Assembly: GCF_021440195.1 (NCBI RefSeq)
Contig: NZ_JAJTSZ010000011.1
Coordinates: forward strand, 124,001-188,000
DNA from: Dyadobacter sp. CY356
GTDB taxonomy: Bacteria; Bacteroidota; Bacteroidia; Cytophagales; Spirosomataceae
DNA length: 64,000 bases
Direction of reading: 5' to 3'
This document shows positions 1 through 8,521 of the stretch, piece after piece. Under the pieces are notes generated by a model. That model made no database searches. It was not told the origin of the DNA and saw nothing but the letters and a program-made list of their open reading frames with translations. The stretch's first letter is position 1. Each line of letters begins with the position of its first letter. The translations under genes and the position numbers were made by a program.

Positions 1-241
1 CACTTACGACATGAGATTGCAGGTGTCTGCTGATAGATCCTTGCGTCACAAATGCTGCCAACGCGAGCGAAACTGGTGCTACGGCTTCAATAGGCCTAAA
101 CTGCCAAAGTTTTTCTTCTTTTTTCTGAACCAGCGTATCGTGATAAACCGAGTCAATCGCCTGAGCAGCTACCTGATTTGAAAATAACCCCTGACAGATA
201 AAAGTTACAAGAAAGATGCAACGTGTAAACTGTTTTTTCAT
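1..241 (-). CDS. Exported protein, N-terminal part only (possibly PAP2-family phosphatase)
   Basis: The gene runs off the left edge; only about 80 N-terminal residues are present. It starts with ATG at 241 and a signal peptide (MKKQFTRCIFLVTFICQ, cleavage probably after an AQA-like site near residue 30), so the product is exported. The following segment (DSVYHDTL, then a hydrophobic APVSLALAAFVTQG stretch and ISRHLQ) recalls the region before the catalytic part of Bacteroidota PAP2-type membrane phosphatases. That assignment is from memory of family style, not from catalytic residues, which lie outside the window. Transcription runs away from kdsA's terminator. Confidence 0.55.
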   Translation of the reverse strand, partial: MKKQFTRCIFLVTFICQGLFSNQVAAQAIDSVYHDTLVQKKEEKLWQFRPIEAVAPVSLALAAFVTQGSISRHLQSHVVS

Positions 242-255
242 AAAAGAGTTTCTAT

Positions 256-292
256 AAAAATAAGATTGCGGACTGAACCACAATCTTATTTT
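256..292 (-). terminator. Terminator of kdsA
   Basis: A 12-bp inverted repeat (AAAATAAGATTG / CAATCTTATTTT) encloses a 12-nt loop. Read on the minus strand it ends in a T-rich run, directly after the kdsA stop codon. Confidence 0.75.
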
Positions 293-304
293 AAAAAGCA
301 ATGA

Positions 305-1117
305 TTACAAAATGGACTCTCTAACCCGCACTAATTTTTCCAATAATCCTTCAAGCTGATCAAGCGGCAACATATTGGCTCCGTCTGATTTCGCTTCTGC
401 CGGGTTAAAATGCGTTTCGATAAAAAGCCCGTCTGCACCTACCGCAATGGCTGCTTTGGCGATTGTTTCAATTAATTTAGGCTTTCCGCCGGTAACGCCG
501 GATTCCTGATTTGGTTGTTGCAATGAATGCGTACAATCCATAATAACCGGAACATCAAAAGCACGCATGGCGGGAAGATTGCGATAATCCACGATCAATT
601 CGCCATAACCAAAACTATTGCCTCGATCGGTCAGTAAAACCTGGCAATCCGGATTCGTTTCATTTATTTTTTCAACCGCAAATTTCATTGAAGCACCTGA
701 AAGAAACTGTCCTTTTTTAACATTTACAGCTTTTCCGGTACGTGCTGCCGCTGCAATTAATTCGGTTTGACGACATAAAAATGCCGGAATCTGCAATACA
801 TCCACATATTCCGCCGCAAAAGCCGCTTCATGTGATTCATGAATATCGGTAACGGTTGGAACACCAAAAGTCTGGCTGATTTCCTGCAAGATTTTTAAAG
901 CTTTTTCATCACCAATCCCCGTAAAAGAATCGACTTTAGTACGGTTGGCTTTACGGTATGATCCTTTAAAAATATAAGGTATTTTGAGCCTGTCTGTCAG
1001 AGTAACAATATGTTCCGCAATACGCAATGCCATATCTCTTCCCTCAATCGCACAAGGGCCTGCCATAAGGAAAAACTGGGGAGAATCAGTGTTTTTTAAT
1101 TTCGGAATTGACAACAT
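305..1117 (-). CDS. kdsA: 3-deoxy-8-phosphooctulonate (Kdo-8-P) synthase
   Basis: Cytoplasmic enzyme that condenses phosphoenolpyruvate with arabinose-5-phosphate to give Kdo-8-phosphate, the precursor of the inner-core LPS sugar Kdo. The TIM-barrel signature blocks are all present: AGPCAIEGRD near residue 20, FKGSYRKANRT, AVNVKKGQFLS, TDRGNSFGYG, DCTHSLQQPN and GLFIETHF. The Cys in GPCAIEG occupies the position that coordinates metal in the metal-dependent class, where E. coli has Asn, so this is predicted to be a class II enzyme. The reading frame extends to a TTG at 1132, but the ATG at 1117 gives the usual N-terminus (270 aa). It is monocistronic in appearance, with its own terminator. 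Confidence 0.95.
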   Translation of the reverse strand: MLSIPKLKNTDSPQFFLMAGPCAIEGRDMALRIAEHIVTLTDRLKIPYIFKGSYRKANRTKVDSFTGIGDEKALKILQEISQTFGVPTVTDIHESHEAAFAAEYVDVLQIPAFLCRQTELIAAAARTGKAVNVKKGQFLSGASMKFAVEKINETNPDCQVLLTDRGNSFGYGELIVDYRNLPAMRAFDVPVIMDCTHSLQQPNQESGVTGGKPKLIETIAKAAIAVGADGLFIETHFNPAEAKSDGANMLPLDQLEGLLEKLVRVRESIL

Positions 1118-1285
1118 AATACGAATAATCAAAAATTAATAAAGTTCTGTAAAGGTACGGTTATCTGCAATCTTCTCTATGTGATTCGTTGTATTCGTGG
1201 AACTTATATGGTTAAGCATTTGATATTCTGTTTCTTTTATTTCCCTTGCTTTTGGGATAGTATTATTACACGTTTTAAAAAAATG

Positions 1286-1316
1286 TTGACAAAGTGAAGT
1301 AGAATATCTTTCTTTG
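1286..1316 (+). promoter_or_regulatory. Possible promoter of acpP
   Basis: TTGACA at 1286-1291 is followed by TATCTTTC at 1305-1312, close to the Bacteroidota -7 consensus TAnnTTTG, about 35 bp before the acpP start. The last base of the -7 box deviates, so this is tentative. Confidence 0.35.
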
Positions 1317-1346
1317 TTGCGATTTTAACCAAAAAGTGTTTACAAA

Positions 1347-1583
1347 ATGTCAGCAATTGCAGAAAGAGTTAAGCAAATTATCGTCGAAAAACTCGGCGTA
1401 GAAGAGTCGGAGGTAACGCCAGAAGCAAACTTCCAGAACGACTTGGGAGCGGACTCTCTAGATACCGTTGAGTTGATTATGGAATTTGAGAAAGAATTCA
1501 ATCTTTCTATTCCTGATGATCAAGCCGAGAACATTGGTACAGTTGGTCAGGCTGTTGCATATTTGGAAGAAAACGTAAAATAG
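1347..1583 (+). CDS. acpP: Acyl carrier protein
   Basis: A 78-residue acidic carrier protein that shuttles acyl chains during type II fatty acid synthesis. The phosphopantetheine attachment motif GADSLDTVEL is intact, with the modified Ser near residue 37, and length and four-helix pattern match the family. It lies 44 bp upstream of fabF, in the order acpP-fabF-rnc that is widespread in Bacteroidota, so co-transcription is likely. Start ATG is unambiguous because the protein begins MSAIAERVKQII as in homologues. Confidence 0.98.
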   Translation: MSAIAERVKQIIVEKLGVEESEVTPEANFQNDLGADSLDTVELIMEFEKEFNLSIPDDQAENIGTVGQAVAYLEENVK

Positions 1584-1627
1584 TTTTACGCCTTTCCAGT
1601 ATCATCTTCTTTTTCTGTCCCTATTTT

Positions 1628-2881
1628 ATGAGTTTTAAGCGAGTTGTAATTACCGGTATGGGCGCTTTGACGCCTATTGGAAATGATGTTCCTACCTATT
1701 GGAAGAATTTAGTTGCAGGCGTGAGCGGTGCTGCGCCTATAACAAGGTTTGATGCCGAACGGTTTCGGACCCGATTTGCCTGTGAGGTAAAAGGGCTGGA
1801 CATACATGATTACATTCCGCGTCAGGAAGCTCGTAAAATGGATCCATTTACCCAGTATGCCGTAATTGCAACTGACGAAGCAATGAAGGACGCCGGCTTT
1901 GACGCAGATACACTTGATCTCGACAAAGCCGGTGTAATTTGGGGTTCGGGAATTGGTGGTTTAAAAACATTTGAGGACGAAGTTTTGAACTTCTCAGATG
2001 GTGGGAGAAATCCGCGTTTCAATCCATTCTTTATTCCTAAAATGATTGCTGATAGCGCGTCGGGAGTTCTTTCCATTCGTTATGGCTTTCGTGGACCAAC
2101 TTTCATTACGGTTTCAGCATGTGCTTCCGCAACCAATGCCCTGATCGACGCATTTAATTATATCCGTCTGGGTATGATGAATGTGTGTATTTCAGGCGGT
2201 TCCGAGGCGGCAATTACGAATGCAGGTGTGGGTGGATTTAATGCTTTAAAAGCATTATCAGAAAATAACGCTTCACCAGAAACAGCGTCACGTCCTTATG
2301 ATAAGGATCGGGACGGATTTGTTTTGGGAGAAGGTGGTGCAGCATTGATTTTGGAAGAGTATGAGCACGCCAAAGCTCGCGGCGCAAAGATTTATGCCGA
2401 AATGATTGGTGGAGGTATGTCATCTGATGCATATCACATTACTGCTCCGCATCCGGAAGGTCGCGGTGCCTACATGGTAATGAAAAATACGCTTGAAAAT
2501 GCAGGATTACAGCCAGAAGATATTGACTATATCAATACCCACGGTACTTCAACACCTATTGGTGATCCGCAGGAAATTAAAGCAATCGAGAAATTCTTCG
2601 GTGAGCATGCCTACAACATGAGCATCAGTTCTACCAAATCCATGACTGGGCATTTGCTTGGTGGTGCGGGAGCAATTGAGGCAGCTGCATGTATCATGGC
2701 GATCCAGGATCAGATTATTCCGCCGACAATCAATCATTTTACGGATGATCCGGAGATTAATCCCCGATTGAACCTTACTTTTAATACAGCACAAAAACGC
2801 AAGGTCGATATAGCCCTAAGTAATACTTTTGGTTTTGGCGGTCATAATGCTTCCGTTATTTTCAAGAGGTTCGAGGAATAA
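1628..2881 (+). CDS. fabF: 3-oxoacyl-ACP synthase II (beta-ketoacyl-ACP synthase)
   Basis: Elongating condensing enzyme of fatty acid synthesis: joins malonyl-ACP to acyl-ACP. At 417 aa it has normal length. The Cys-His-His triad is visible: nucleophile in VSACASATNA (about Cys165), first His in NTHGTSTPIGD, second in STKSMTGHLLGGAGA; the C-terminal FGFGGHNAS block is also present. It is second in the acpP-fabF-rnc cluster and lies 8 bp before the rnc start, consistent with translational coupling. Confidence 0.98.
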   Translation: MSFKRVVITGMGALTPIGNDVPTYWKNLVAGVSGAAPITRFDAERFRTRFACEVKGLDIHDYIPRQEARKMDPFTQYAVIATDEAMKDAGFDADTLDLDKAGVIWGSGIGGLKTFEDEVLNFSDGGRNPRFNPFFIPKMIADSASGVLSIRYGFRGPTFITVSACASATNALIDAFNYIRLGMMNVCISGGSEAAITNAGVGGFNALKALSENNASPETASRPYDKDRDGFVLGEGGAALILEEYEHAKARGAKIYAEMIGGGMSSDAYHITAPHPEGRGAYMVMKNTLENAGLQPEDIDYINTHGTSTPIGDPQEIKAIEKFFGEHAYNMSISSTKSMTGHLLGGAGAIEAAACIMAIQDQIIPPTINHFTDDPEINPRLNLTFNTAQKRKVDIALSNTFGFGGHNASVIFKRFEE

Positions 2882-2889
2882 TTAACTTA

Positions 2890-3642
2890 TTGATTTTGGC
2901 AAAACGAATTCTTTTACCGATCCTCGCCCTTTTTAGAACAGGGAGTCCCGAGGATAAGAAATTTAAGGAATCTATTGCGCATGTAATTGGCGACCGCCCT
3001 TCAAACCTGGGCGTTTACCAGTTGGCATTTCGCCATACGTCGGCCTCCCGTGAAACAGCTATTAAAGGTTTTCGTGAATCGAACGAAAGGCTTGAATATC
3101 TGGGTGATGCGGTGCTGGGAATGGTTGTTGCCGAATTTTTATTTACCAAATATCCTTACAAAGACGAAGGTTTTCTAACTGAAATCCGCTCACGGATTGT
3201 TAACCGTGAATCGCTTAATCAAATTTCCCGGAAGCTCGGTTTAGACCGTTTGATCGAATACGATGGAAACCGTCGCGGTATGTCGCCGAGATCTTCCATG
3301 TATGGTGATGCGCTGGAAGCATTTGTCGGAGCAATTTATCTGGATAAGGGATTTCGTTTTACACGAAAATTTATCATCAGTAAGCTTTTAACGCATTACG
3401 ATCTGGACGATATCATCCAGAATAATATCAACTTCAAAAGCCTTATCATCGAATGGGCGCAACGGGAAGGAAAGGAAATCCGCTTCGAAATTCTTGAAGA
3501 AAGAGGAACTCGCCATCACCGCGAATTTATCTCCCAAATTTTAGTCAACGAGCAGCCATTTGCTACTGGTAATGGTTTTACCAAAAAGAAAGCGGAACAA
3601 TCGGCCTCTGAAAGAGCTTGTGAACAGCTTGAATTGAAATAA
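2890..3642 (+). CDS. rnc: Ribonuclease III
   Basis: Double-strand-specific endoribonuclease that processes rRNA precursors and structured mRNAs. The signature ERLEYLGDAVLG (near residue 70) carries the catalytic carboxylates; a second acidic cluster is at GDALEAFVGAIYLD; a C-terminal double-stranded-RNA-binding domain ends with GFTKKKAEQSASERAC. No ATG is available upstream of the conserved domain: the start must be TTG at 2890, or TTG at 2896 giving a protein two residues shorter. The start lies 8 bp after fabF, so the non-ATG start probably relies on coupling. Confidence 0.95.
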   Translation: MILAKRILLPILALFRTGSPEDKKFKESIAHVIGDRPSNLGVYQLAFRHTSASRETAIKGFRESNERLEYLGDAVLGMVVAEFLFTKYPYKDEGFLTEIRSRIVNRESLNQISRKLGLDRLIEYDGNRRGMSPRSSMYGDALEAFVGAIYLDKGFRFTRKFIISKLLTHYDLDDIIQNNINFKSLIIEWAQREGKEIRFEILEERGTRHHREFISQILVNEQPFATGNGFTKKKAEQSASERACEQLELK

Positions 3643-3900
3643 AATCTTCCAATCGATTTATGAAAATAAGTCACCTTTCGTGAATTAATGCACTGATTTG
3701 GTTTTGCTTGCGGTATTTCAGAATCGTAATACTCTCTACATAATAAATTGCATTGCTACAATTTCAATTGCGTTTATGCAATTGCTGCATCTCGTTTTCA
3801 TGACCAATACGAATTCTAACCATCCTGATCTTTCAATCTAATCTTCAATTATCAAGAAAATATTGTCAGAAATTCTGTCTTAAAATAAAGCTATCGGCCA
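3643..3900. other. Intergenic region without a recognised gene
   Basis: A+T-rich spacer between rnc and the small heat-shock gene. I see no ORF with coding character, no tRNA and no strong terminator hairpin. The last part of the full gap (3901 onward) holds the candidate heat-shock promoter elements listed separately. Confidence 0.5.
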
Positions 3901-3906
3901 TTGTGT

Positions 3907-3949
3907 CACTAAAATTTTACTTTTAACTAATTTAGTGTCATTTTGTCTT
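3907..3949 (+). promoter_or_regulatory. Candidate operator/promoter region of the small heat-shock gene
   Basis: An inverted repeat CACTAAA (3907-3913) / TTTAGTG (3931-3937) is followed by closely spaced TGTC words (GTGTCATTTTGTC). The arrangement lies about 110 bp before the ATG of the Hsp20 gene. Its use as a stress-control site is inference. Confidence 0.3.
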
Positions 3950-4053
3950 GTTTTTTAGTCGTTTTTTCTCATCGGTACAAAAGTTTTAAATTCCTTCACA
4001 TACCGCAACGGTACTTAAACTTTAAATCACAAAAAATTAAAACCTATAAAACC

Positions 4054-4485
4054 ATGAGCACATTAGTAAAAACCCACTTCGCGAATCCTAAATTGTATAA
4101 CGGATTTTTTGGTAAAGAAGCTTTAAATGAATTTTTCGCACCAGCTTATGCGGGCAGTGTTCCAGCAGTTAATGTCGTTGAAAACAAAGAAGGTTTCAGA
4201 ATTGAAGTTGCAGCACCTGGCCTTCAGAAATCTGATTTCAAATTGAACCTGGAAAAAAATCAGTTGACAATTTCAGCTCAAAAAGAACAAACTGAGCAAG
4301 AAGCAAATGAAACATATTCTCGCAGAGAATTTAAATATAGTTCTTTCCAAAGGACGTTCACCTTACCAAATTCGGTAGACGGTGAAAAAATTGCTGCAAC
4401 TTACGCGGATGGTATCTTAAAAGTAGAACTTCCAAAACGCGAAGAAGCAATTGAAAAACCATTGCGTGAAATTGAAATTGCTTAA
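4054..4485 (+). CDS. Small heat-shock protein, Hsp20/alpha-crystallin family
   Basis: ATP-independent holdase chaperone that binds unfolding proteins in the cytoplasm. The 143-aa product has an alpha-crystallin domain from about residue 30 to 130: VNVVENKEGFRIEVAAPGL at its start and the A-x-x-x-D-G-I-L-x-V motif (ATYADGILKVELPK) at its end, followed by a short tail. An upstream in-frame extension to 3943 exists but is low-complexity; the ATG at 4054 gives the usual Hsp20 N-terminus. It stands alone, with a hairpin terminator right behind it. Confidence 0.93.
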   Translation: MSTLVKTHFANPKLYNGFFGKEALNEFFAPAYAGSVPAVNVVENKEGFRIEVAAPGLQKSDFKLNLEKNQLTISAQKEQTEQEANETYSRREFKYSSFQRTFTLPNSVDGEKIAATYADGILKVELPKREEAIEKPLREIEIA

Positions 4486-4499
4486 AATTTAATTTCGGA

Positions 4500-4533
4500 A
4501 AAGGCGTTATTTGTCATGAATAACGCCTTTTTT
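4500..4533 (+). terminator. Terminator of the Hsp20 gene
   Basis: A 12-bp perfect stem (AAAGGCGTTATT / AATAACGCCTTT) with a 7-nt loop, followed by a T run, 14 bp after the stop codon. Confidence 0.9.
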
Positions 4534-4590
4534 GCTGTATAAATAATTAAATATTGGCGGTGAATATATTACAGTGAATTTTCAGATTCA

Positions 4591-4598
4591 TACCTTTG
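4591..4598 (+). promoter_or_regulatory. -7 promoter element of the DegP/DegQ-type protease gene
   Basis: TACCTTTG matches the Bacteroidota -7 consensus TAnnTTTG and lies about 90 bp upstream of the protease ATG. No convincing -33 TTG was identified. Confidence 0.45.
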
Positions 4599-4683
4599 TT
4601 AAAATATGTTAAAAGGCTTAGGAAAGGGAATAGTTTGCAGGTTCGTTTACGTTATTTGTTCAATATAGTTATAACCCCAACAT

Positions 4684-6228
4684 ATGGAAATGAAAACAAA
4701 CTGGAAAGCTTTGGTATTGGTTGGGCTGCTTTCGAGCGCATCAACTCTTGCAGGCTTTAAACTTTTAAATTCAGATAGTGATAAGGATGTTATTTTTAAA
4801 GAATCTCCTTCCGAATCACTGGCACGTTTCACCTCGACCGGCGCACCTGCTGGCGCTCCGGGTGATTTTGTATACGCAGCAGAAGCAACTACGCCAACAG
4901 TAGTGCATATTAAATCTACGATGACAAGATCATCACGCGGCAGTCAGGGAGACATTCCTGATATTTTCCGTGATTTCTTTGGAGATGATTTTGGTGGCGG
5001 CGGTTCTCGTGGACCACAATCGTCAGAAGCTTCGGGATCGGGTGTTGTGATCTCTGCGGACGGATATATTGTAACCAATAACCACGTTGTGGAAGGTGCT
5101 CAGGAACTGGAAGTTACTTTGTCGAATAAAAGTAAATTCCGTGCAAAAGTTGTAGGAGCTGACCCATCAACAGATATTGCAGTAATCAAAATTGAAGGCA
5201 AAAATCTTCCTGCTATTACCTTTGGCAGCTCTGATGCAGTGAAAGTAGGAGAGTGGGTTGTAGCCGTTGGTAATCCTTTCAATCTGGAATCAACAGTTAC
5301 TGCCGGAATTATCAGTGCAAAGGGACGTGGATTGGGAATAATTGGACAATCTCAGAATCGTCGCGGTAATGCAATGCCTACTTCGGCAACTACCGGCGAT
5401 GTTCCTTTGGAATCATTTATTCAAACGGATGCGGTTGTTAACCCAGGAAATAGTGGTGGTGCCTTGGTAAATTTAAAAGGTGAATTGATCGGCATCAATA
5501 CAGCGATTGCAAGTCCGACAGGTAGTTTTGCCGGATATGCTTTCGCAGTTCCTTCAAGTATTGTGAAAAAAGTTTCTGGTGACCTTATCAAGTTTGGTAA
5601 TGTTCAGCGCGGATATCTAGGTATATCTCTTGACGAACTTGACAGTCGCAAAGCGGAAGAATACGGTGTGAAAGTGAACGACGGTGTATATGTTCGTGAT
5701 TTCACAGAAAACAGTGCAGCCAAAGCCGGTGGCGTTACGAAAGGTGACGTAATTGTGAAAGTGGATGGAATGAATACACATTCAATTCCTGAATTGCAGC
5801 AGTCAATAGGTTTACACAAACCTGGTGATAAAGTTACTGTGACCGTAAACCGTAATGGTACTGAAAAAGATTTGAGTGTTACATTACGTAACCGCACAGG
5901 TGGTGCCGAAGCTTTAAAACGTGATGAATCTGCGGTAGTAATGAGCGTTTTAGGAGCTCAGTTTGGTAATATCAGCGATCAGGAAAAACAACGTCTTACA
6001 CGTTATAAAGTGGAAGGTGGCGTAAAAGTTCTTTCTATCGATGGTGGAAAACTGGCCAGAACAGGAGTTGAAGAAGGTTTTATCATTACAAAAGTGAATG
6101 GCAAACCGGTAAAATCTGTAAAAGAACTGGAAGCTTCACTTGCCGGTAAATCTGATTCTATGGTTCAATTTGAAGGTTTATATATCGATGCTCCTTATGA
6201 TGTTTATTCATTCGGATTTAGATTTTAG
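4684..6228 (+). CDS. Periplasmic serine protease of the Do/DegP-DegQ (HtrA) family
   Basis: Envelope quality-control protease and chaperone for misfolded exported proteins. The N-terminus carries a signal/anchor helix (WKALVLVGLLSS). A trypsin-like domain holds the triad His134 (NNHVVEGA), Asp164 (STDIAVIKI) and Ser257 (NPGNSGGAL). Two PDZ domains follow, the first from about residue 315 (RGYLGISLDEL) and the second near the C-terminus (GVKVLSIDGGKLARTG). The 514-aa length suits a two-PDZ member. ATGs at 4684 and 4690 are equally possible. A bidirectional terminator lies downstream; no neighbour suggests a dedicated substrate. Confidence 0.94.
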   Translation: MEMKTNWKALVLVGLLSSASTLAGFKLLNSDSDKDVIFKESPSESLARFTSTGAPAGAPGDFVYAAEATTPTVVHIKSTMTRSSRGSQGDIPDIFRDFFGDDFGGGGSRGPQSSEASGSGVVISADGYIVTNNHVVEGAQELEVTLSNKSKFRAKVVGADPSTDIAVIKIEGKNLPAITFGSSDAVKVGEWVVAVGNPFNLESTVTAGIISAKGRGLGIIGQSQNRRGNAMPTSATTGDVPLESFIQTDAVVNPGNSGGALVNLKGELIGINTAIASPTGSFAGYAFAVPSSIVKKVSGDLIKFGNVQRGYLGISLDELDSRKAEEYGVKVNDGVYVRDFTENSAAKAGGVTKGDVIVKVDGMNTHSIPELQQSIGLHKPGDKVTVTVNRNGTEKDLSVTLRNRTGGAEALKRDESAVVMSVLGAQFGNISDQEKQRLTRYKVEGGVKVLSIDGGKLARTGVEEGFIITKVNGKPVKSVKELEASLAGKSDSMVQFEGLYIDAPYDVYSFGFRF

Positions 6229-6288
6229 AATAGCTTTTAGCGATTAGGTGTTGGCTTTTAGCTGGTACAAATCGCTTAGGTTGTAGAT

Positions 6289-6330
6289 AAAAAATGGTCC
6301 CGGAAAATTAATTTTCCGGGACCATTTTTT
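6289..6330. terminator. Bidirectional terminator: perfect 42-bp palindrome
   Basis: The sequence is a perfect inverted repeat of 21 bp each side (AAAAAATGGTCCCGGAAAATT and its complement). It sits between convergent genes, with T runs in both directions, so it can terminate the protease gene on the plus strand and the pseudouridine synthase gene on the minus strand. Confidence 0.92.
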
Positions 6331-6359
6331 ATATTTCGTGTTGAAGATTGCTCGATTCA

Positions 6360-8210
6360 TTAAAGCATAAACTTCAATCTAACCACTTCTTTTTCACTTA
6401 GGAAACGCCATTTTCCGCGAGGTAAATCTTTCTTGTCTAATCCGGCAAAAACGGTACGATCCAGTTTTTGTACTTCGTAACCAAGGTGTTCGAACATACG
6501 ACGCACGATACGGTTCTTTCCGCTGTGAATTTCCAGTCCGACAACCATAGCATCCGCAGTGACGATTCCCAGTTCATCAGGTTTCACAAAACCATCTTCC
6601 AGTTCTAATCCTGCCTGAAGTTGTTCGAAATCCTCTGTTGTAATTGGTTTGTCAAGTTCAGCCTGATAAATTTTCTTGATTCCGTTTGAAGGGTGCGTCA
6701 GCTTTTCAGCCAGTTCTCCATCATTTGTCATCAAAAGTAATCCTGTTGTATTTCTATCCAAACGACCTACGGGATAAATTCGCTCAAAACAAGCCCCTTT
6801 AATTAAATCCAAAACTGTTTTACGTTCCTCCGGATCGTCAGTTGTCGTGATATAATCTTTTGGTTTGTTAATCAATACATAAACCAGTTTTTCACGGCTT
6901 AATGCTTTCTTGCCAAATTTAACTACGTCAGATGGTTCAACTTTATGACCCATTTCCGTAACAACTTTTCCATTTACAGAAATTTGTCCGGATGCGATCA
7001 AATCATCTGCTTCGCGACGAGAACAAATACCCGCGTTGGCAATATATCGGTTCAACCGCATTTCAGAACTTTCCTGCTTTCTTTTTGCGCCTGGTTTTTT
7101 ATCGTAACCACTTAAATTATAACGTGGTGCAGTTTCAAATCTTCCAACACGGCGGTTGGCTGCTTCTTCAATTGCACGCTGCTCTGTTGTTGGGTCTTGA
7201 TCAACTACCTCTTCGAAATCACTTTTTTTTTTAAAAGCCGGTTTTTCGTGTCTTCCGTTTGAAGGAGTAGGTTTGAGAGAACGTGGCGCATCGCTGCTTC
7301 TTTCTGAACGAGGTTTGTCGAAGCTTCTTCCTTCTCCTCTCGGAGCAAATTCACCTCTTGGCTTAAAGCCACGGGAATCTCCATCACGGTCTGACGAACG
7401 TGGTTTGTCGAAAGAAGCTCTTTCAGGTCTGTCTGATCTCTCAAAACGAGGCTTATCAAATCCCGGCTTATCAAAACTTCTTCCTTCTGATCTTTCTCTT
7501 GGTGCAAATTCACCTCTTGATCTATCCTGGCCGGGTCTAAATTCACGGGAAGCTCCGTCACGGTCCGAAGAACGTGGTTTGTCGAAAGAAGCTCTTTCAG
7601 GTCTGTCTGATCTTTCGAAACGCGGCTTGTCAAATCCCGCCTTATCAAAACTTCTGCCTTCTGATCTTTCTCTTGGTGCAAATTCACCTCTTGGTCTATC
7701 CTGACCGGGTCTGTCAGAACCAGATCTTTCAGATCTTTCGAAACGCGGCTTGTCAAATCCCGGCTTGTCAAAACTTCTTCCTTCTGATCTTTCTCTTGGT
7801 CTGTCCTGACCGGGAGCAAATTCACCTCTTGGCTTAAAACCGCGGGAATCGCCATCACGATCTGACGAACGTGGTTTGTCAAAAGAAGGTCTATCTGAAC
7901 CTGATCTGTCAAAGCGAGGGTTGTCAAATCCTGGCTTAGAAAAACCCGGTTTGCCAAAATTCGGTTTGTCGTAACGTGGACGTTCCGAGTCGAAGCGAGG
8001 TTTGTCGCCGCTTGGTCTGTCGCTATAAGATCTTGATGATTCAGCACTTGGGCTGGCTACTCTAAGACTGGATTTTTTAATACTTGGCTTGCTGAAGCGG
8101 CTTTCTGCTTCCGGACGTTTTTTACCAAATGGGCGGCCTGAGGCATCACCACTTCTTCCTGGAGCGCGCGAAGAGATCGCATCACTCGATTTTGTTATTC
8201 TTTTTCTCAT
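6360..8210 (-). CDS. RsuA/RluB-type 23S/16S rRNA pseudouridine synthase with long disordered N-terminus
   Basis: Converts a specific rRNA uridine to pseudouridine. The catalytic module is only the last ~235 residues: an S4 RNA-binding domain (about 384-430, MRLNRYIANAGICSRREA) and the synthase domain with GRLDRNTTGLLLMTNDGE, catalytic Asp485. The first ~375 residues are low-complexity and very rich in Arg, Ser, Asp, Lys and Pro, with imperfect repeats built from SFDKPGFDKPRFERS, SSDRDG and RGEFAPRERSEGR. Such basic extensions occur in Bacteroidota members of this family, but this one is long and makes the protein 616 aa. The exact rRNA site (RluB-like or otherwise) cannot be told from sequence alone. 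Confidence 0.93.
   Translation of the reverse strand: MRKRITKSSDAISSRAPGRSGDASGRPFGKKRPEAESRFSKPSIKKSSLRVASPSAESSRSYSDRPSGDKPRFDSERPRYDKPNFGKPGFSKPGFDNPRFDRSGSDRPSFDKPRSSDRDGDSRGFKPRGEFAPGQDRPRERSEGRSFDKPGFDKPRFERSERSGSDRPGQDRPRGEFAPRERSEGRSFDKAGFDKPRFERSDRPERASFDKPRSSDRDGASREFRPGQDRSRGEFAPRERSEGRSFDKPGFDKPRFERSDRPERASFDKPRSSDRDGDSRGFKPRGEFAPRGEGRSFDKPRSERSSDAPRSLKPTPSNGRHEKPAFKKKSDFEEVVDQDPTTEQRAIEEAANRRVGRFETAPRYNLSGYDKKPGAKRKQESSEMRLNRYIANAGICSRREADDLIASGQISVNGKVVTEMGHKVEPSDVVKFGKKALSREKLVYVLINKPKDYITTTDDPEERKTVLDLIKGACFERIYPVGRLDRNTTGLLLMTNDGELAEKLTHPSNGIKKIYQAELDKPITTEDFEQLQAGLELEDGFVKPDELGIVTADAMVVGLEIHSGKNRIVRRMFEHLGYEVQKLDRTVFAGLDKKDLPRGKWRFLSEKEVVRLKFML
7310..7990 (-). repeat. Imperfect coding repeats in the pseudouridine synthase N-terminus
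   Basis: Units of roughly 40-58 codons recur three to four times (protein residues about 100-300), and the DNA copies are similar enough to be recognised by eye, for example 7441-7520 against 7613-7692. The repeat keeps alternative frames open, which explains several long overlapping spurious ORFs on both strands. Confidence 0.8.
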
Positions 8211-8373
8211 TAGGAATGCAGTATCACTACTGGATTTTTTTTCCTCTCTACAAACTTGTCGTTACTTCGGTTAGTGATTTTGATGACCGTTGTCATAACA
8301 AAATGCCACTAAAACGCATTTACAAACGTATCTGATGTTCAGAGTACTTATGTGTTATTTATGTTTTGAAATG

Positions 8374-8381
8374 CAAAGATA
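8374..8381 (-). promoter_or_regulatory. -7 promoter element for the pseudouridine synthase gene
   Basis: Reads TATCTTTG on the minus strand, a perfect TAnnTTTG. It would leave a 5' leader of roughly 160 nt. An ACTAAT-TTTT-ATTAGT palindrome lies just upstream at 8383-8398. Confidence 0.5.
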
Positions 8382-8521
8382 CACTAATTTTTATTAGTAA
8401 ATATTTTCGTTTCTTTTATCCGAAAAGTGTCATTACGACGTTACTAATGATCGTTACCTGAATCTTGCTTACCGGCAACAAAGAAAATGCGAAGAAGAGT
8501 TCCGGTCAGCAGAAATTTGAT

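Noticed and set aside
1822..2076. Minus-strand ORFs inside fabF, and similar shadows inside ppc, the M1 peptidase and murB.
   Set aside because: They lie wholly within well-supported genes and show no domain, start context or composition of their own.
7205..8047. Long overlapping ORFs (280 codons on the minus strand, up to 143 on the plus strand) within the pseudouridine synthase gene.
   Set aside because: They are by-products of the repetitive Arg/Ser/Asp-rich coding region, which keeps other frames open; their translations are repetitive and lack any domain.
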